Source: JABCPE02 sp963530295 (lineage in GTDB: Bacteria; Bacteroidota; Bacteroidia; Flavobacteriales; Weeksellaceae). Taken from it: a stretch of 64,000 bases of DNA. The translations under genes and the position numbers were made by a program. The notes beneath the pieces were generated by a model. The model was not told the origin of the DNA and did not search any database. It saw only the letters and a program-made list of their open reading frames with translations. The stretch lies in the NCBI GenBank assembly GCA_963530295.1, contig CAUSCF010000007.1, positions 8,717 through 72,716 on the forward strand, given 5' to 3'. Positions 1 to 8,436 of the stretch are shown here, piece after piece (positions within the stretch are counted from its first letter, which is position 1; each line of letters starts with the position of its first letter).

Positions 1-816
1 ATTATACACTTCCATAATAGACTCTATCTCTTCAACAGGAAAATCTTTTTCCACATAATTATTTATACAAAACTCTCTTATTATTTCTTCTGGAACTCCT
101 CCCAATTTAGAGTTTTTTACCAATAAATACACAAATCTATTTCTATTACCTTTTACATATCTTTGTTTTCTTTTTGTAAACTCTATTATCCTCTCTATTA
201 CTTTATTATATTCTCCACCATTGCTTACTACTTTATTCTCCATCATTTTCTTCTCTTTTTTACTTATAAATATTTTTGACTCACAATTATAATATGCTGT
301 CTCATCATAAGAGAAAAAACATAATCTTGATACATCACAGGTCTGACTGTCAAACTTTACATTTAGTTGATTTCCATAATAATTCACTAATTCCTTATAC
401 ACTTCTGTATGTCTTTCTACATCTGTATTATTCGTTTCTACAATAATTTTAAGTCCCAGACCTGATGGAGAGACAAAGGCCATTTTGGTATATTCTATTT
501 TTTCTACCTCTTTTTTTATTCTTTCAACCTCCTCTTCATCTTTCAAATCATCAATATCCAAAACCATTACTCCATAATATTTTATTACCCTTTCTTTTCG
601 TCTTTTTTCATCAAAAATTGCTGATACAGTAAAACTTAATAAGTTGTTTTTCAATTCATCTGATTTATTTTTATTATTTTCTTTTAAATAATTTCTAATC
701 TCTGTTATTTCTGATTTAAACTCCCCCTCTTTAATCGCCAAAAAAATATTCTCAAAATTTAGATATCCTACCTGTTCTTTATAATTTTTCCAAACATCTA
801 TTTGATAATTATTCAT
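1..816 (-). CDS. BT4734/VirE-N-like primase-type protein, partial
   Basis: An open frame of 272 codons starts with ATG at 816 and runs off the left edge, so the C-terminus is missing. The protein has a VMVLDIDDL stretch followed about 35 residues later by FVSPSGLGLKIIVE. This is the arrangement of the BT4734-like (VirE N-terminal) domain, which is related to archaeo-eukaryotic primases; the aspartates and the S-x-G segment are the likely catalytic and nucleotide-binding parts. Such proteins usually carry a helicase or PriCT-like region after this domain, which would lie outside the window. It starts 3 bp beyond the stop of the upstream HTH gene, so the two are probably co-transcribed. Inferred role: replication of the integrated element. 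Family assignment is from motif recall. Confidence 0.7.
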   Translation of the reverse strand, partial: MNNYQIDVWKNYKEQVGYLNFENIFLAIKEGEFKSEITEIRNYLKENNKNKSDELKNNLLSFTVSAIFDEKRRKERVIKYYGVMVLDIDDLKDEEEVERIKKEVEKIEYTKMAFVSPSGLGLKIIVETNNTDVERHTEVYKELVNYYGNQLNVKFDSQTCDVSRLCFFSYDETAYYNCESKIFISKKEKKMMENKVVSNGGEYNKVIERIIEFTKRKQRYVKGNRNRFVYLLVKNSKLGGVPEEIIREFCINNYVEKDFPVEEIESIMEVYN

Positions 817-818
817 AA

Positions 819-1049
819 TTAAAACTTTTTAAATATTTGACTTCTTTTTAAAATTTCTTCTTCACTGAGGTTTTTATTTCTCCTTAAAAAATAGTTTAAC
901 TCTTCAAGTTCAAAATAAATTTTACCTCCATTAGGTCTGTACCCAATCAACTTTCCTCTATTGTACAATCTTCTTACATGTTGTTCACTCAACTTCAAAT
1001 AAACAGAAGCTTCTTTCGTTGTATAGATATCATCTTCTTTCATATGCAT
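819..1049 (-). CDS. excisionase-like helix-turn-helix protein
   Basis: A 76-residue protein with a MerR/excisionase-type winged helix (HTH_17 type). The first helices read YTTKEASVYLKLSEQHVRRL, followed by the wing with RGKLIGYRPNGGKIYF and a short basic tail. Proteins of this size and layout in Bacteroidetes mobile elements act as recombination directionality factors or small transcriptional regulators. It lies directly upstream of the primase-like gene with a 2-bp gap and about 70 bp after the 433-residue gene. Two possible starts exist (1049 and 1043); the RBS is not strong for either. Confidence 0.8.
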   Translation of the reverse strand: MHMKEDDIYTTKEASVYLKLSEQHVRRLYNRGKLIGYRPNGGKIYFELEELNYFLRRNKNLSEEEILKRSQIFKKF

Positions 1050-1117
1050 TTTTTTAATATTTATAGGGCAAATGTATATAGAGTTAAACCCCTTTATAAA
1101 AAAATTAAACCCCTTTT

Positions 1118-2419
1118 TTAGGGGTTTAATTCATCTATAAGTTTTTCAATTTTTGTTTTCTTCTTTTTTCTTTCCTTAAAAGCTTTTATTCTATCAAATA
1201 TATCTTCTCTCTTTTTTATCATTGAACCATCATCAAATTCAAAACAACACATTATAATATCTCTGATAATATCTCTATTGTCGTATATATAATCTCTATT
1301 CTCAATATCTGTGATATATTCTATTAAAGTTAATAATTCTGTCCAATCATAAGTTTTTTTCTCTTTATTCGTAGTTTTATATTCTATTTTCCAGATAATC
1401 TTTGATTCCAATTCTTTAACCCCTATCTTAATAGGTTGATAGTCAAAAACTTTTACAAAATTTTTAAAAGTAATATCTTCAATATAACCTTTTTTTATCA
1501 ATTTATTACATAACTCTTTTAGTATAATATCATTTTTATATATTCCTTTTCTCTTAAATGTTCTATTCCTTGATATAATAGGGTTCTCTTCTTTATCTTT
1601 TTCAATTTGAGCATTCTTCTCAAATTCTATTTTTACTTTTAATTTTTCAAGTTCTCCTTTCAGAAATTCTTTATACCGAACAAAACCTATCACTTTTGAC
1701 ACTTCATAAGCAATTACTTGAAATTGAGAAATTCCCAGATAATGATCTTTCCATAACCCAAGCCAATTTACACTCTTTTTTTCTTCATACATACTTAAAA
1801 AATTAACTATCCCCTCTCTTTCCACAACATAATACTCATTCATAATATTTTCAATAGAATTTTCTGCTATCTTTATTTCAATTTCAATTTTTTTAATCTT
1901 TTCTCCATCACTCAATTTTAATCGATTATAATCATCAATCAAAGTCTGATAACTTTTATCTTTATGTTCCTCATTTACAATATTTATCCATTCTGTCAGT
2001 CTGGTTAAATACATATTTTTCTCAATATCATTCTCTGGTCGAATGAACATATAACATTTTAAAACCTTTATTCCTTTTTCAAAATATGGATCTGATGAAC
2101 TGATTTCTTTTTCTCCTAAAAAATATTCATCATTAAGTAAGCTCAATTCTTTTTCCTCAAAAAAATTGAGTTTATCTTCATATGTTTTTAGTTTCAGAAA
2201 TTCTTCTAATAAAAGAAATCTTTCCTCTTCTGTATATTTTTTACCTTTTTGTCTTAACGCTTTTATTTTTTCTAAATTATCTCCTTTCGGAGCCAGGGCT
2301 TCTTCCAATCTGTTCCATCTCCTTCCCTCTTCACTATTCTCCAACCAATCTTCTCTTTCCATGTCTCTAAAATACTCCTCCTCATTAAATTCTTCATCTT
2401 CAAAATTATTATTCAGCAT
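1118..2419 (-). CDS. uncharacterised mobile-element protein, 433 aa
   Basis: I do not recognise this protein. It is strongly charged (runs of E, K and D) and looks largely helical, with no signal peptide or membrane segment. The N-terminal 30 residues are very acidic (DEEFNEEEYFRDMEREDW) and the C-terminus is lysine-rich. The C-terminal third holds a more folded-looking part with aromatic residues (WTELLTLIEYI). It lies 6 bp after the integrase stop codon and on the same strand, so it is probably translated from the integrase transcript. In Bacteroidetes integrative elements this position is often taken by proteins of unknown function. A role in integration or regulation is inference from position only. 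Confidence 0.65.
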   Translation of the reverse strand: MLNNNFEDEEFNEEEYFRDMEREDWLENSEEGRRWNRLEEALAPKGDNLEKIKALRQKGKKYTEEERFLLLEEFLKLKTYEDKLNFFEEKELSLLNDEYFLGEKEISSSDPYFEKGIKVLKCYMFIRPENDIEKNMYLTRLTEWINIVNEEHKDKSYQTLIDDYNRLKLSDGEKIKKIEIEIKIAENSIENIMNEYYVVEREGIVNFLSMYEEKKSVNWLGLWKDHYLGISQFQVIAYEVSKVIGFVRYKEFLKGELEKLKVKIEFEKNAQIEKDKEENPIISRNRTFKRKGIYKNDIILKELCNKLIKKGYIEDITFKNFVKVFDYQPIKIGVKELESKIIWKIEYKTTNKEKKTYDWTELLTLIEYITDIENRDYIYDNRDIIRDIIMCCFEFDDGSMIKKREDIFDRIKAFKERKKKKTKIEKLIDELNP

Positions 2420-2425
2420 TTTACA

Positions 2426-3616
2426 TTATTTTCCTACAAATATATTAGGAATTTTCGAGACTGCACTTATCTTTTTCTTATCTATTACTTTCGCATATAT
2501 TTCAGTGGTTTTCACATTCTTATGTCCCAATAATTTACTCACTGTATAAATATCTGTATCCATTGTCAATTGTAAAGTAGCAAAACTGTGTCTCCCTGAA
2601 TGAAAGGTAATATGTTTATCTATCCCTGCTTCTTTTACCCATTTATGTAATTTCTTATTATTATAAGCACTATACAGCAGTCCCTCAAATACTTTTTCCT
2701 CCTCTTTCCCTCTATTTCCCATCAGTTTTACCGCCTGTTCATTTATCGGAAGGTTCTCTACACCTTTTGTTTTCACAATAATAAATTTCAAAGCCCAACC
2801 ATTATTTTCATCATAATTCACATTTTTCCACTTCAAATTTTCTATATCTGAAAATCTTAGTCCTGTCATACAACTGAACAAAAAAGCTCTTTTCAATAGA
2901 GGATTATCACATTCTGTATTAACTAATTTCTGTATTTCTTCCAAAGTCAAATATTGTCTATTAGTCTCCTCCTCTTTTATTGTTTTTACTCTACTCATTG
3001 GATTATCTGATATCAATTTATTTCTATGAGCCTCTTTCAATGTCGCTCTTACTTTATTGAAATATGACAACGCTGTATTCTGTGACAATCTTGTTCCTCT
3101 ATCTGATATTTTCTCATTCAAAAGATAATTCTTAAACCCTTCTAAAAACTGTTCATCTACCTTAGATATAGACAATTCTCTACCATTACAATATGTTTTC
3201 AAGTGTTTCAATGTACTTTTCCAATTTCCATAAGTCCCATTCACATCATATTTTTTCATCACCATTTGTTCAAAATACCCCAAAAATCCTATCTTTCCAT
3301 TATTACTACTTACAAACCCAAACCTCCCATTTTGTATTTCCAATACTTTTTCACTCTTCACAGCTTCTGCCAATCTCATAATATCCCTGTTGTAATCCCT
3401 CTCATTCTGATTTTTAGGTTTATCATATATCTGTAATTTCAAACTTTCGTAAGTACTTTCTTTTGTATATTCATTATAATATTTCAAGTAAAAAGTGTTC
3501 ATTCTTACCCTCCCTTTTTGCTTATTACTATTACTCAACTGTCCCTTTCTCTGTCTTAAATATACTTTCATATCTCTATTTTTTGATGATGTAACATTCC
3601 TCCTAATCAGGGACAC
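2426..3616 (-). CDS. tyrosine recombinase (integrase)
   Basis: A 396-residue site-specific recombinase of the Bacteroidetes tyrosine-integrase type. It has an N-terminal arm-binding region starting near MKVYLRQRKG, a SAM-like core-binding domain (about 105-210) and a catalytic domain. Catalytic residues are visible: R254 in TGLRFSDIENL, H339 and R342 in HSGRH, H365 in LLGHKNVKTTEIY and nucleophile Y374. All are present, so the enzyme should be active. An in-frame ATG at 3571 would start at MKVYLRQ, which is the usual beginning of the family, so the first 15 residues are uncertain. The element probably integrated at the 3' end of mnmE, about 1.4 kb away. Confidence 0.93.
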   Translation of the reverse strand: MSLIRRNVTSSKNRDMKVYLRQRKGQLSNSNKQKGRVRMNTFYLKYYNEYTKESTYESLKLQIYDKPKNQNERDYNRDIMRLAEAVKSEKVLEIQNGRFGFVSSNNGKIGFLGYFEQMVMKKYDVNGTYGNWKSTLKHLKTYCNGRELSISKVDEQFLEGFKNYLLNEKISDRGTRLSQNTALSYFNKVRATLKEAHRNKLISDNPMSRVKTIKEEETNRQYLTLEEIQKLVNTECDNPLLKRAFLFSCMTGLRFSDIENLKWKNVNYDENNGWALKFIIVKTKGVENLPINEQAVKLMGNRGKEEEKVFEGLLYSAYNNKKLHKWVKEAGIDKHITFHSGRHSFATLQLTMDTDIYTVSKLLGHKNVKTTEIYAKVIDKKKISAVSKIPNIFVGK

Positions 3617-3726
3617 AAGACAACAGACAACACCTTATTCAAAAGGTATTACTACTTTTCATTTTTATATTTCCACTATTTATCATTATTTTAAATCTCT
3701 TTTAATTTAACTTTAAACAAAAAAAA

Positions 3727-3748
3727 TCCAAACCTAAAAAAGTTTGGA
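3727..3748 (-). terminator. hairpin terminator upstream of the integrase gene
   Basis: TCCAAAC at 3727-3733 pairs with GTTTGGA at 3742-3748. The A-run just left of it gives a U-run in a minus-strand transcript. It ends a transcript coming from the right before the integrase gene, or acts as an attenuator in its leader. Confidence 0.55.
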
Positions 3749-4369
3749 CTTCCATTACTTACAAAAAGTAATAATTAAGGATTTCGACCTCCTCAAAGTT
3801 TAGACTGTAAATATCTTAATTTTTCACATAAAACCAACTACTTTCCGTTTTTTCCACCTCCTCTAAATCAAAAATCTATAAAAAGACAACCTCTCAGTTC
3901 TCTTTTTATAGATTCTTAATTCCCCCTCCCTCTAAAAACTACCTTTTTCGGGCTTTTTCTCTTTTTCTCTTATTATTTACTTCTCTTTTTGACTACTGAC
4001 TACTTCTTTCTTTACTACTTCTGACCTTTTTTATCTATCGACCTTATTCTTTTATTTTTTATTTATTTTTTATTTAATTTTTATTTAAATTTATTTGTCT
4101 ATATAATATATTTTTATATTTTATAACATTATAATATAATAATATAACATATAATTTGGTATAACTTATAATTATAAGGGAATCTACTATTTTTTTAATA
4201 TTCATCTATGAATTAGAATAGAAAAAGACCAAAATATTTTAATAAAAATAATAGAAAGAGTGTTGAACGATTTTTCAAACGATTTTAACTATTATTTTTT
4301 TAATCTGATGTAAATACTCATTTTTTGAATTTAATTTGCACTATCTTCAAATAAACAATGTTCTCCAAA
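3749..4369. other. A+T-rich intergenic region with a perfect 14-bp inverted repeat
   Basis: About 620 bp without a credible gene. It holds a perfect inverted repeat with arms at 3873-3886 and 3901-3914 and a 14-nt loop, preceded on the minus strand by no clear ORF. On the minus strand two AGGAGGT-like purine tracts follow it (near 3790 and 3857). Between 4060 and 4200 the sequence is almost pure A/T with short palindromes. This could be the integrase leader, a small RNA, or an origin-like unwinding region; the sequence does not decide. Confidence 0.5.
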
Positions 4370-4738
4370 TCAACACATCAAATTTTCTATCTGAGATTTT
4401 AAAATCAAATGTTTTTTACCTAATCTTATTGTTTTTAGTCTTCCCTCCTTTACAAACTTCCTGATAGTAGAATCACTCATTCCTACCAACAAACAGACCT
4501 CAGCTATACTCAAATAGATTTTAGATTTGAGTTCCTCCATATTCATACTCTGTGATTTACTATTTTTCAAATCACTTTTGTATTCTTCTTGGGACTCCTC
4601 TATTTTCCTGATTTTTTCTCTTTTTTTATAATCTTTTGAATTACAACTATGAGAACAAAATTGAGTCTTAAATGTCTTAGCTACAAACACTTCTCCACAA
4701 TATTTACATATCCTATTTATCCTAATGTTACTACTCAT
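4370..4738 (-). CDS. zinc-finger plus HTH DNA-binding protein of the element
   Basis: A 122-residue protein in two parts. The N-terminus has four cysteines in a treble-clef-like arrangement (CKYCGEVFVAKTFKTQFC then SHSC), likely a zinc site. A charged linker follows, then an excisionase-type HTH (about 68-122) with YLSIAEVCLLVGMSDSTIRK and a wing with RLKTIRLGKKHLI. It is the element gene closest to mnmE. Five phased 10-bp repeats begin about 40 bp upstream of its ATG, so it may bind its own upstream region. Inferred role: excisionase/directionality factor or autoregulator. Confidence 0.78.
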   Translation of the reverse strand: MSSNIRINRICKYCGEVFVAKTFKTQFCSHSCNSKDYKKREKIRKIEESQEEYKSDLKNSKSQSMNMEELKSKIYLSIAEVCLLVGMSDSTIRKFVKEGRLKTIRLGKKHLILKSQIENLMC

Positions 4739-4777
4739 TTTACACTTTCCGTTTTATTGTATGTTAATAATTTCTCC

Positions 4778-4827
4778 CAGTAATTAACAGTATTTACCAT
4801 TATTTAGCAGTATTTGTCAGTAATAAT
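4778..4827. repeat. five tandem 10-bp repeats (CAGTATTTA-like)
   Basis: Units start at 4778, 4788, 4798, 4808 and 4818, exactly one helical turn apart. The consensus is CAGTATTTAN; the third unit is degenerate (CATTATTTAG). They lie between the HTH gene and the mnmE junction. Probably binding sites for an element protein such as the nearby HTH protein or the integrase arm domain. Confidence 0.7.
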
Positions 4828-4845
4828 TTCTCCATCGTCACCCTA

Positions 4846-4940
4846 AAAGTCTCAAAAAACTCACTTGGAGACAACACTGTAACCCAAATCGCACCCTAAA
4901 AAAGTATCAAAAAACAACAAAAAGTATCAAGAAGTATCAA
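4846..4940. repeat. second direct-repeat set (AAAGTATCAA)
   Basis: AAAGTATCAA occurs at 4901-4910 and 4921-4930, with a one-base variant (GAAGTATCAA) at 4931-4940 and another (AAAGTCTCAA) at 4846-4855. The three right-hand copies are spaced 20 and 10 bp apart. The first two copies also share the flank CACCCTAAAA. Candidate integrase arm-type sites in an attachment region. Confidence 0.65.
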
Positions 4941-5020
4941 AAATTTTAATGATAATTCATTGTAAAATAGTATTTTATAAAAACAAAAACCTCATTATCA
5001 ATCCTTTGTAAAAACAGAGA

Positions 5021-5038
5021 TTATTTACCAATACAGAA
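5021..5038. other. candidate att core at the mnmE 3' end
   Basis: The last codons of mnmE (FCIGK and stop) read TTCTGTATTGGTAAATAA on the minus strand. This matches, apart from one or two bases, the attachment repeat I recall for Salmonella genomic island 1 in trmE/mnmE. The sequence change from core to A+T-rich element DNA occurs here. The second copy would lie outside the window. Confidence 0.5.
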
Positions 5039-6421
5039 CTTACTGAAAATGTTTCCTAAAACCTCATCATTGGTAAATTCCCCAGAAATTTCCCCAAGGT
5101 GTTCCAGAGCTGTGCGCAGTTCATACGCCAGAAGTTCTGTATGAATACCAGAAACCACCGCTTCTTCTACTCTCTCCACGGAATCCAGCGATTTTCTAAG
5201 GGCTTCATAGTGGCGCTGATTGGTAATTACCACTGCATTTTCGCTGCCTTTCAGAGTTTCCACAAAACTGGACAATTCCGCTTTGAGTAGTTCTATATTG
5301 ATATTTTCCCGAGCCGAAATCCCCAGAATAGTATCCGTATAATCAGGGACAAGCTCGCGCTTCAGTGTTTGGTCTATTTCTGGAAGATTTTCAGCTAAAA
5401 CTCCCTTGTTTTGGTCTATTTTATTATGAAGAAGCATCACTTTCAGGTCTGGGCGGTAGAATTCTTTTATAAAGCTGATGATTTCCTCCGCACTGCTGTC
5501 CTGCTCATCATAGAGATAAAGCAGCACCTTTGCCAATGCTATTTTTTCTTTGGCTTTCTTCACGCCTATTTCCTCTATCGTATCGGAAGTTTCGCGGATT
5601 CCTGCCGTGTCGATGAAACGAAATGCCGTGCCTTTTATATGCAGAACCTCCTCTATCGTGTCACGAGTAGTCCCTGCTATGTCGCTCACTATCGCTCTTT
5701 CCTCTTTCAAAAGTGCGTTCAGCAGAGTAGATTTCCCTGCGTTAGGTTTTCCGATTATCGCCACATTGATGCCGTTTTTCACTGCATTTCCATACTGAAA
5801 ACTATCAATAAGACTACCCAACTTGGTTTTAAGATTAGCGATAAGCCCCATCAATGCTGAGCGGTCAGCAAACTCCACATCTTCTTCAGCAAAATCAAGT
5901 TCCAGTTCGATGAGCGAAGTAAAATTCAGTAAATCGCCTCTCAGCACGGTTATTTCCTTGGAAATTCCGCCTTTCAGCTGCTCAAGAGCAGCCTTTCGCG
6001 AAGCCTCATTTTCAGAAGCAATAAGGTCAGCAATGGATTCCGCCTGAGAAAGGTCTATACGCCCATTCATAAAGGCTCTCATGGTAAACTCCCCTGCTTT
6101 GGCGGTTCTCGCGCCGTTTTTCAGCAGAGCTTCCAAGATTTTTTTAGCAATATGCGGCGAACCATGAAAAGAAATTTCCACCGAATTTTCAGCCGTAAAA
6201 GTCCTCGGTGCATGGAACACAGAGACCATCACCTCATCTATTATTTCTTCTTTGTCTTTTATAAAACCATAATGCACCGTGTGAGTCGGCACCTTTTCCA
6301 AATTTTTCCCTTCAAAAATTCTATTGACCACCGCCAGAGCATCCTGCCCCGAAATGCGGATAATGCCTATCGCTCCCACCCCATCGGCAGTCGCAAGGGC
6401 GCATATCGTATCTTGATTCAT
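5021..6421 (-). CDS. mnmE: tRNA uridine-5-carboxymethylaminomethyl(34) synthesis GTPase MnmE
   Basis: A 466-residue protein of the usual family length. With MnmG it modifies U34 of tRNAs reading two-fold-degenerate codons. The N-terminal folate-binding domain (about 1-115) begins with the conserved DTICALAT and GIIRISG. A helical region follows, with an inserted GTPase domain: P-loop GKPNAGKST near residue 225, DIAGTTRD, the DTAG motif and NKID near 335. The C-terminus ends in FCIGK, whose cysteine is the catalytic one of the family. The gene ends exactly where the mobile element begins, and the end is intact. Confidence 0.97.
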   Translation of the reverse strand: MNQDTICALATADGVGAIGIIRISGQDALAVVNRIFEGKNLEKVPTHTVHYGFIKDKEEIIDEVMVSVFHAPRTFTAENSVEISFHGSPHIAKKILEALLKNGARTAKAGEFTMRAFMNGRIDLSQAESIADLIASENEASRKAALEQLKGGISKEITVLRGDLLNFTSLIELELDFAEEDVEFADRSALMGLIANLKTKLGSLIDSFQYGNAVKNGINVAIIGKPNAGKSTLLNALLKEERAIVSDIAGTTRDTIEEVLHIKGTAFRFIDTAGIRETSDTIEEIGVKKAKEKIALAKVLLYLYDEQDSSAEEIISFIKEFYRPDLKVMLLHNKIDQNKGVLAENLPEIDQTLKRELVPDYTDTILGISARENINIELLKAELSSFVETLKGSENAVVITNQRHYEALRKSLDSVERVEEAVVSGIHTELLAYELRTALEHLGEISGEFTNDEVLGNIFSKFCIGK

Positions 6422-6426
6422 AACGG

Positions 6427-6434
6427 CAAAGATA
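6427..6434 (-). promoter_or_regulatory. Bacteroidetes -7 box in front of mnmE
   Basis: TATCTTTG on the minus strand, ending 5 nt before the mnmE ATG. It matches the TAnnTTTG consensus, but no good TTTG box lies at the usual distance upstream. If used, the transcript would be nearly leaderless. Confidence 0.35.
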
Positions 6435-6500
6435 CTATATATTTAGCGAAAAATACGAGCAGATAATCAAACCTCTTTTCTCTAAAATAAAATTTGGATT

Positions 6501-6534
6501 AAAAAAGAAATTCCCTGCCAAAACCAGCAGGGAG
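6501..6534 (-). terminator. terminator after purB
   Basis: TCCCTGC at 6512-6518 pairs with GCAGGGA at 6527-6533 around an 8-nt loop. The A-run at 6501-6510 is a U-run in the minus-strand transcript. It separates purB from mnmE. Confidence 0.75.
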
Positions 6535-6617
6535 TTTCCCTAAAATAGAACTTAAAAACACAAAAATTCTATTAGCATTAATTAAAAAAATTAGTAAATG
6601 AAATATCTTTATTTAGC

Positions 6618-8045
6618 TTAAACTTTCAAATCTACACTCAGCCCCACAAGGGATTGGTATTTATCCAAAATCGGCTGAACTTCATTCTTTATAAACTCTT
6701 CTGTCTGTACTGGCGCAAATCCAATGAAGTTTTTCGGGTCAAGGACTTCCATAATTTTAGACTTATCCATTTTCAGCGAATTATCGTTCATAATGCGCTC
6801 TATCAGGTCGTTTTCCTTTCCTTCCAGTTTCACCTTTTTACTCGCCTCCATAGAGTGCTGGCGGATAGTTTCGTGGATTTCCTGTCGGTCACCTCCTGCT
6901 TTTACCTCTTCCATGATGATGTATTCGGTAGCCATGAACGGAAGCTCCTCCATAATGTGCTTTCTGATACGATTTTCATAGACCACAAGCCCATCCATGA
7001 TGTTATTCCAAATAAGCAAAATAGCATCCACTGCTAAAAACGCCTGAGGAATCGTAAGTCGCTTATTCGCAGAGTCATCCAGCGTACGCTCAAACCACTG
7101 TGTAGAAGCCACCATCGCAGAGCCTGAAGAAACAGACATTACAAATTTAGCGAGAGCCCCTATTCTCTCGGAACGCATCGGGTTTCGTTTGTAAGCCATT
7201 GCCGAAGACCCGATTTGGCTTTTCTCAAAAGGCTCTTCTATTTCTTTCAAATTCTGAAGCAGACGAAGGTCGTTGGTAAATTTATGTGCCGATTGAGCAA
7301 TATTCGAGAGCAAAGTTGCAACTTTTGCATCTATTTTTCTATCATAAGTCTGCCCCGAAACGCCAAAAACTTTTTCAAAACCAAATCTTCTGGAAAGCTC
7401 CTTATCCAAATGTTTTACCTTGGCATAATCTCCACTGAAAAGCTCCAAAAAGCTGGCAGCCGTTCCCGTAGTTCCTTTCACGCCTCTAAATCTGAGGGTT
7501 TCCAAGAAAAATTCTAATTCCTCAAAATCCAAAAGAAGAGACTGCAACCAAAGTGTAGCACGCTTCCCTACGGTAGTGAGCTGTGCTGGCTGAAAATGCG
7601 TAAAACCAAGCGTAGGAAGGTCTTTATATTTCAGTGCGAAATTGGACAATTTTTTGATAACATTCACCAGCTGTTTGCGGATGATGAGCAGCCCATCACG
7701 AATTTGAATCAAATCAGTATTGTCCCCCACAAACGCAGAAGTAGCCCCAAGATGGATGATTCCCTTCGCCAAAGGAGCGGCATCTCCGTAAGTATGCACA
7801 TGTGCCATTACATCATGGCGGAATTTCTTTTCGTATTCGGCTGCCTTAGCAAAGTCTATATTTTGGGCTTGTTCCTTCAGCTGTGCTATCTGCTCATCAG
7901 AAATATCCAACCCTAAATCTTTTTCGATTTCAGCAAGAGCAATCCAAAGCTGTCTCCAAGTGCGAAACTTATTCTCAGGTGAAAAATTATAAAGCATTTC
8001 CTCGCTAGAATAGCGCTCTTCAAGAGGATTTTTGTAAGAATTCAT
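6618..8045 (-). CDS. purB: adenylosuccinate lyase
   Basis: A 475-residue cytoplasmic enzyme of the fumarase/aspartase superfamily. It cleaves SAICAR to AICAR and adenylosuccinate to AMP in purine synthesis. The superfamily signature GSSAMAYKRNP is clear, as is the histidine-containing segment THFQPAQLTTVGKRA and the N-terminal HDVMAHVH segment. Length and motif order fit the family. It stands alone with its own terminator. About 390 bp of A+T-rich DNA with a gene remnant precede it on the right. Confidence 0.96.
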   Translation of the reverse strand: MNSYKNPLEERYSSEEMLYNFSPENKFRTWRQLWIALAEIEKDLGLDISDEQIAQLKEQAQNIDFAKAAEYEKKFRHDVMAHVHTYGDAAPLAKGIIHLGATSAFVGDNTDLIQIRDGLLIIRKQLVNVIKKLSNFALKYKDLPTLGFTHFQPAQLTTVGKRATLWLQSLLLDFEELEFFLETLRFRGVKGTTGTAASFLELFSGDYAKVKHLDKELSRRFGFEKVFGVSGQTYDRKIDAKVATLLSNIAQSAHKFTNDLRLLQNLKEIEEPFEKSQIGSSAMAYKRNPMRSERIGALAKFVMSVSSGSAMVASTQWFERTLDDSANKRLTIPQAFLAVDAILLIWNNIMDGLVVYENRIRKHIMEELPFMATEYIIMEEVKAGGDRQEIHETIRQHSMEASKKVKLEGKENDLIERIMNDNSLKMDKSKIMEVLDPKNFIGFAPVQTEEFIKNEVQPILDKYQSLVGLSVDLKV

Positions 8046-8160
8046 AGTTTATATTTTGATGCCAAAAATAATGATTTCTGATGAATTAAAAAATCATTTT
8101 CTTGCTAAAATTTATAAATACTTTTTTATTATCTTTCTCAAAAAAAGTAAATTTTAGTAA

Positions 8161-8370
8161 ACTACTTTAAAACAAAAAACTTATTTCAAACCAACTAGTG
8201 AACATGAACACTTAAGACAAGAAAATATAAAATTAAGAAATGAGAAATTGCAAAAATATGACCTACAATCAGAACAAATAAGAGCATTACAAGAAAAAAT
8301 AGAGGAAATGAGTAAAAAATTAGAACAAGAACAAGAAAAACAAAACAACAACACAATGAATATTGCCTAA
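8161..8370 (+). pseudogene. coiled-coil gene remnant
   Basis: A frame open from the stop at 8158 to TAA at 8368-8370 has no ATG until 8308. It encodes a heptad-patterned, E/K/Q-rich stretch (LRQENIKLRNEKLQKYDL, then IRALQEKIEEMSKKLEQEQ). A terminator follows directly, so this looks like the 3' end of a lost gene, such as a regulator with a C-terminal coiled coil. The original function cannot be read. Confidence 0.55.
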
Positions 8371-8376
8371 TATTTT

Positions 8377-8410
8377 GTCCAGTTTTTTATGTAATAAACT
8401 GGACTTTTTA
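8377..8410 (+). terminator. terminator behind the gene remnant
   Basis: GTCCAGTTT at 8377-8385 and AAACTGGAC at 8396-8404 form a perfect 9-bp stem, followed by TTTTTA. It lies between the remnant and the antitoxin gene and insulates the latter. Confidence 0.75.
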
Positions 8411-8418
8411 TATCTTTG
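8411..8418 (+). promoter_or_regulatory. -7 box of the AbiE operon
   Basis: An exact TATCTTTG, 18 nt before the TTG start of the antitoxin gene. No clear TTTG box is seen upstream because the terminator stem occupies that position. It supports a short leader and the TTG start. Confidence 0.5.
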
Positions 8419-8436
8419 TAAAATAAAATAAAGACA

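Noticed and set aside
2166..2549. 127-codon ORF opposite the 433-residue gene
   Set aside because: Serine/phenylalanine-rich antisense shadow of an acidic A+T-rich gene with better coding evidence on the other strand.
4778..4940. Short repeats as a CRISPR array or replication origin
   Set aside because: Units are 10 bp without spacers; no DnaA boxes or cas genes are seen. Binding sites at an attachment region fit better.
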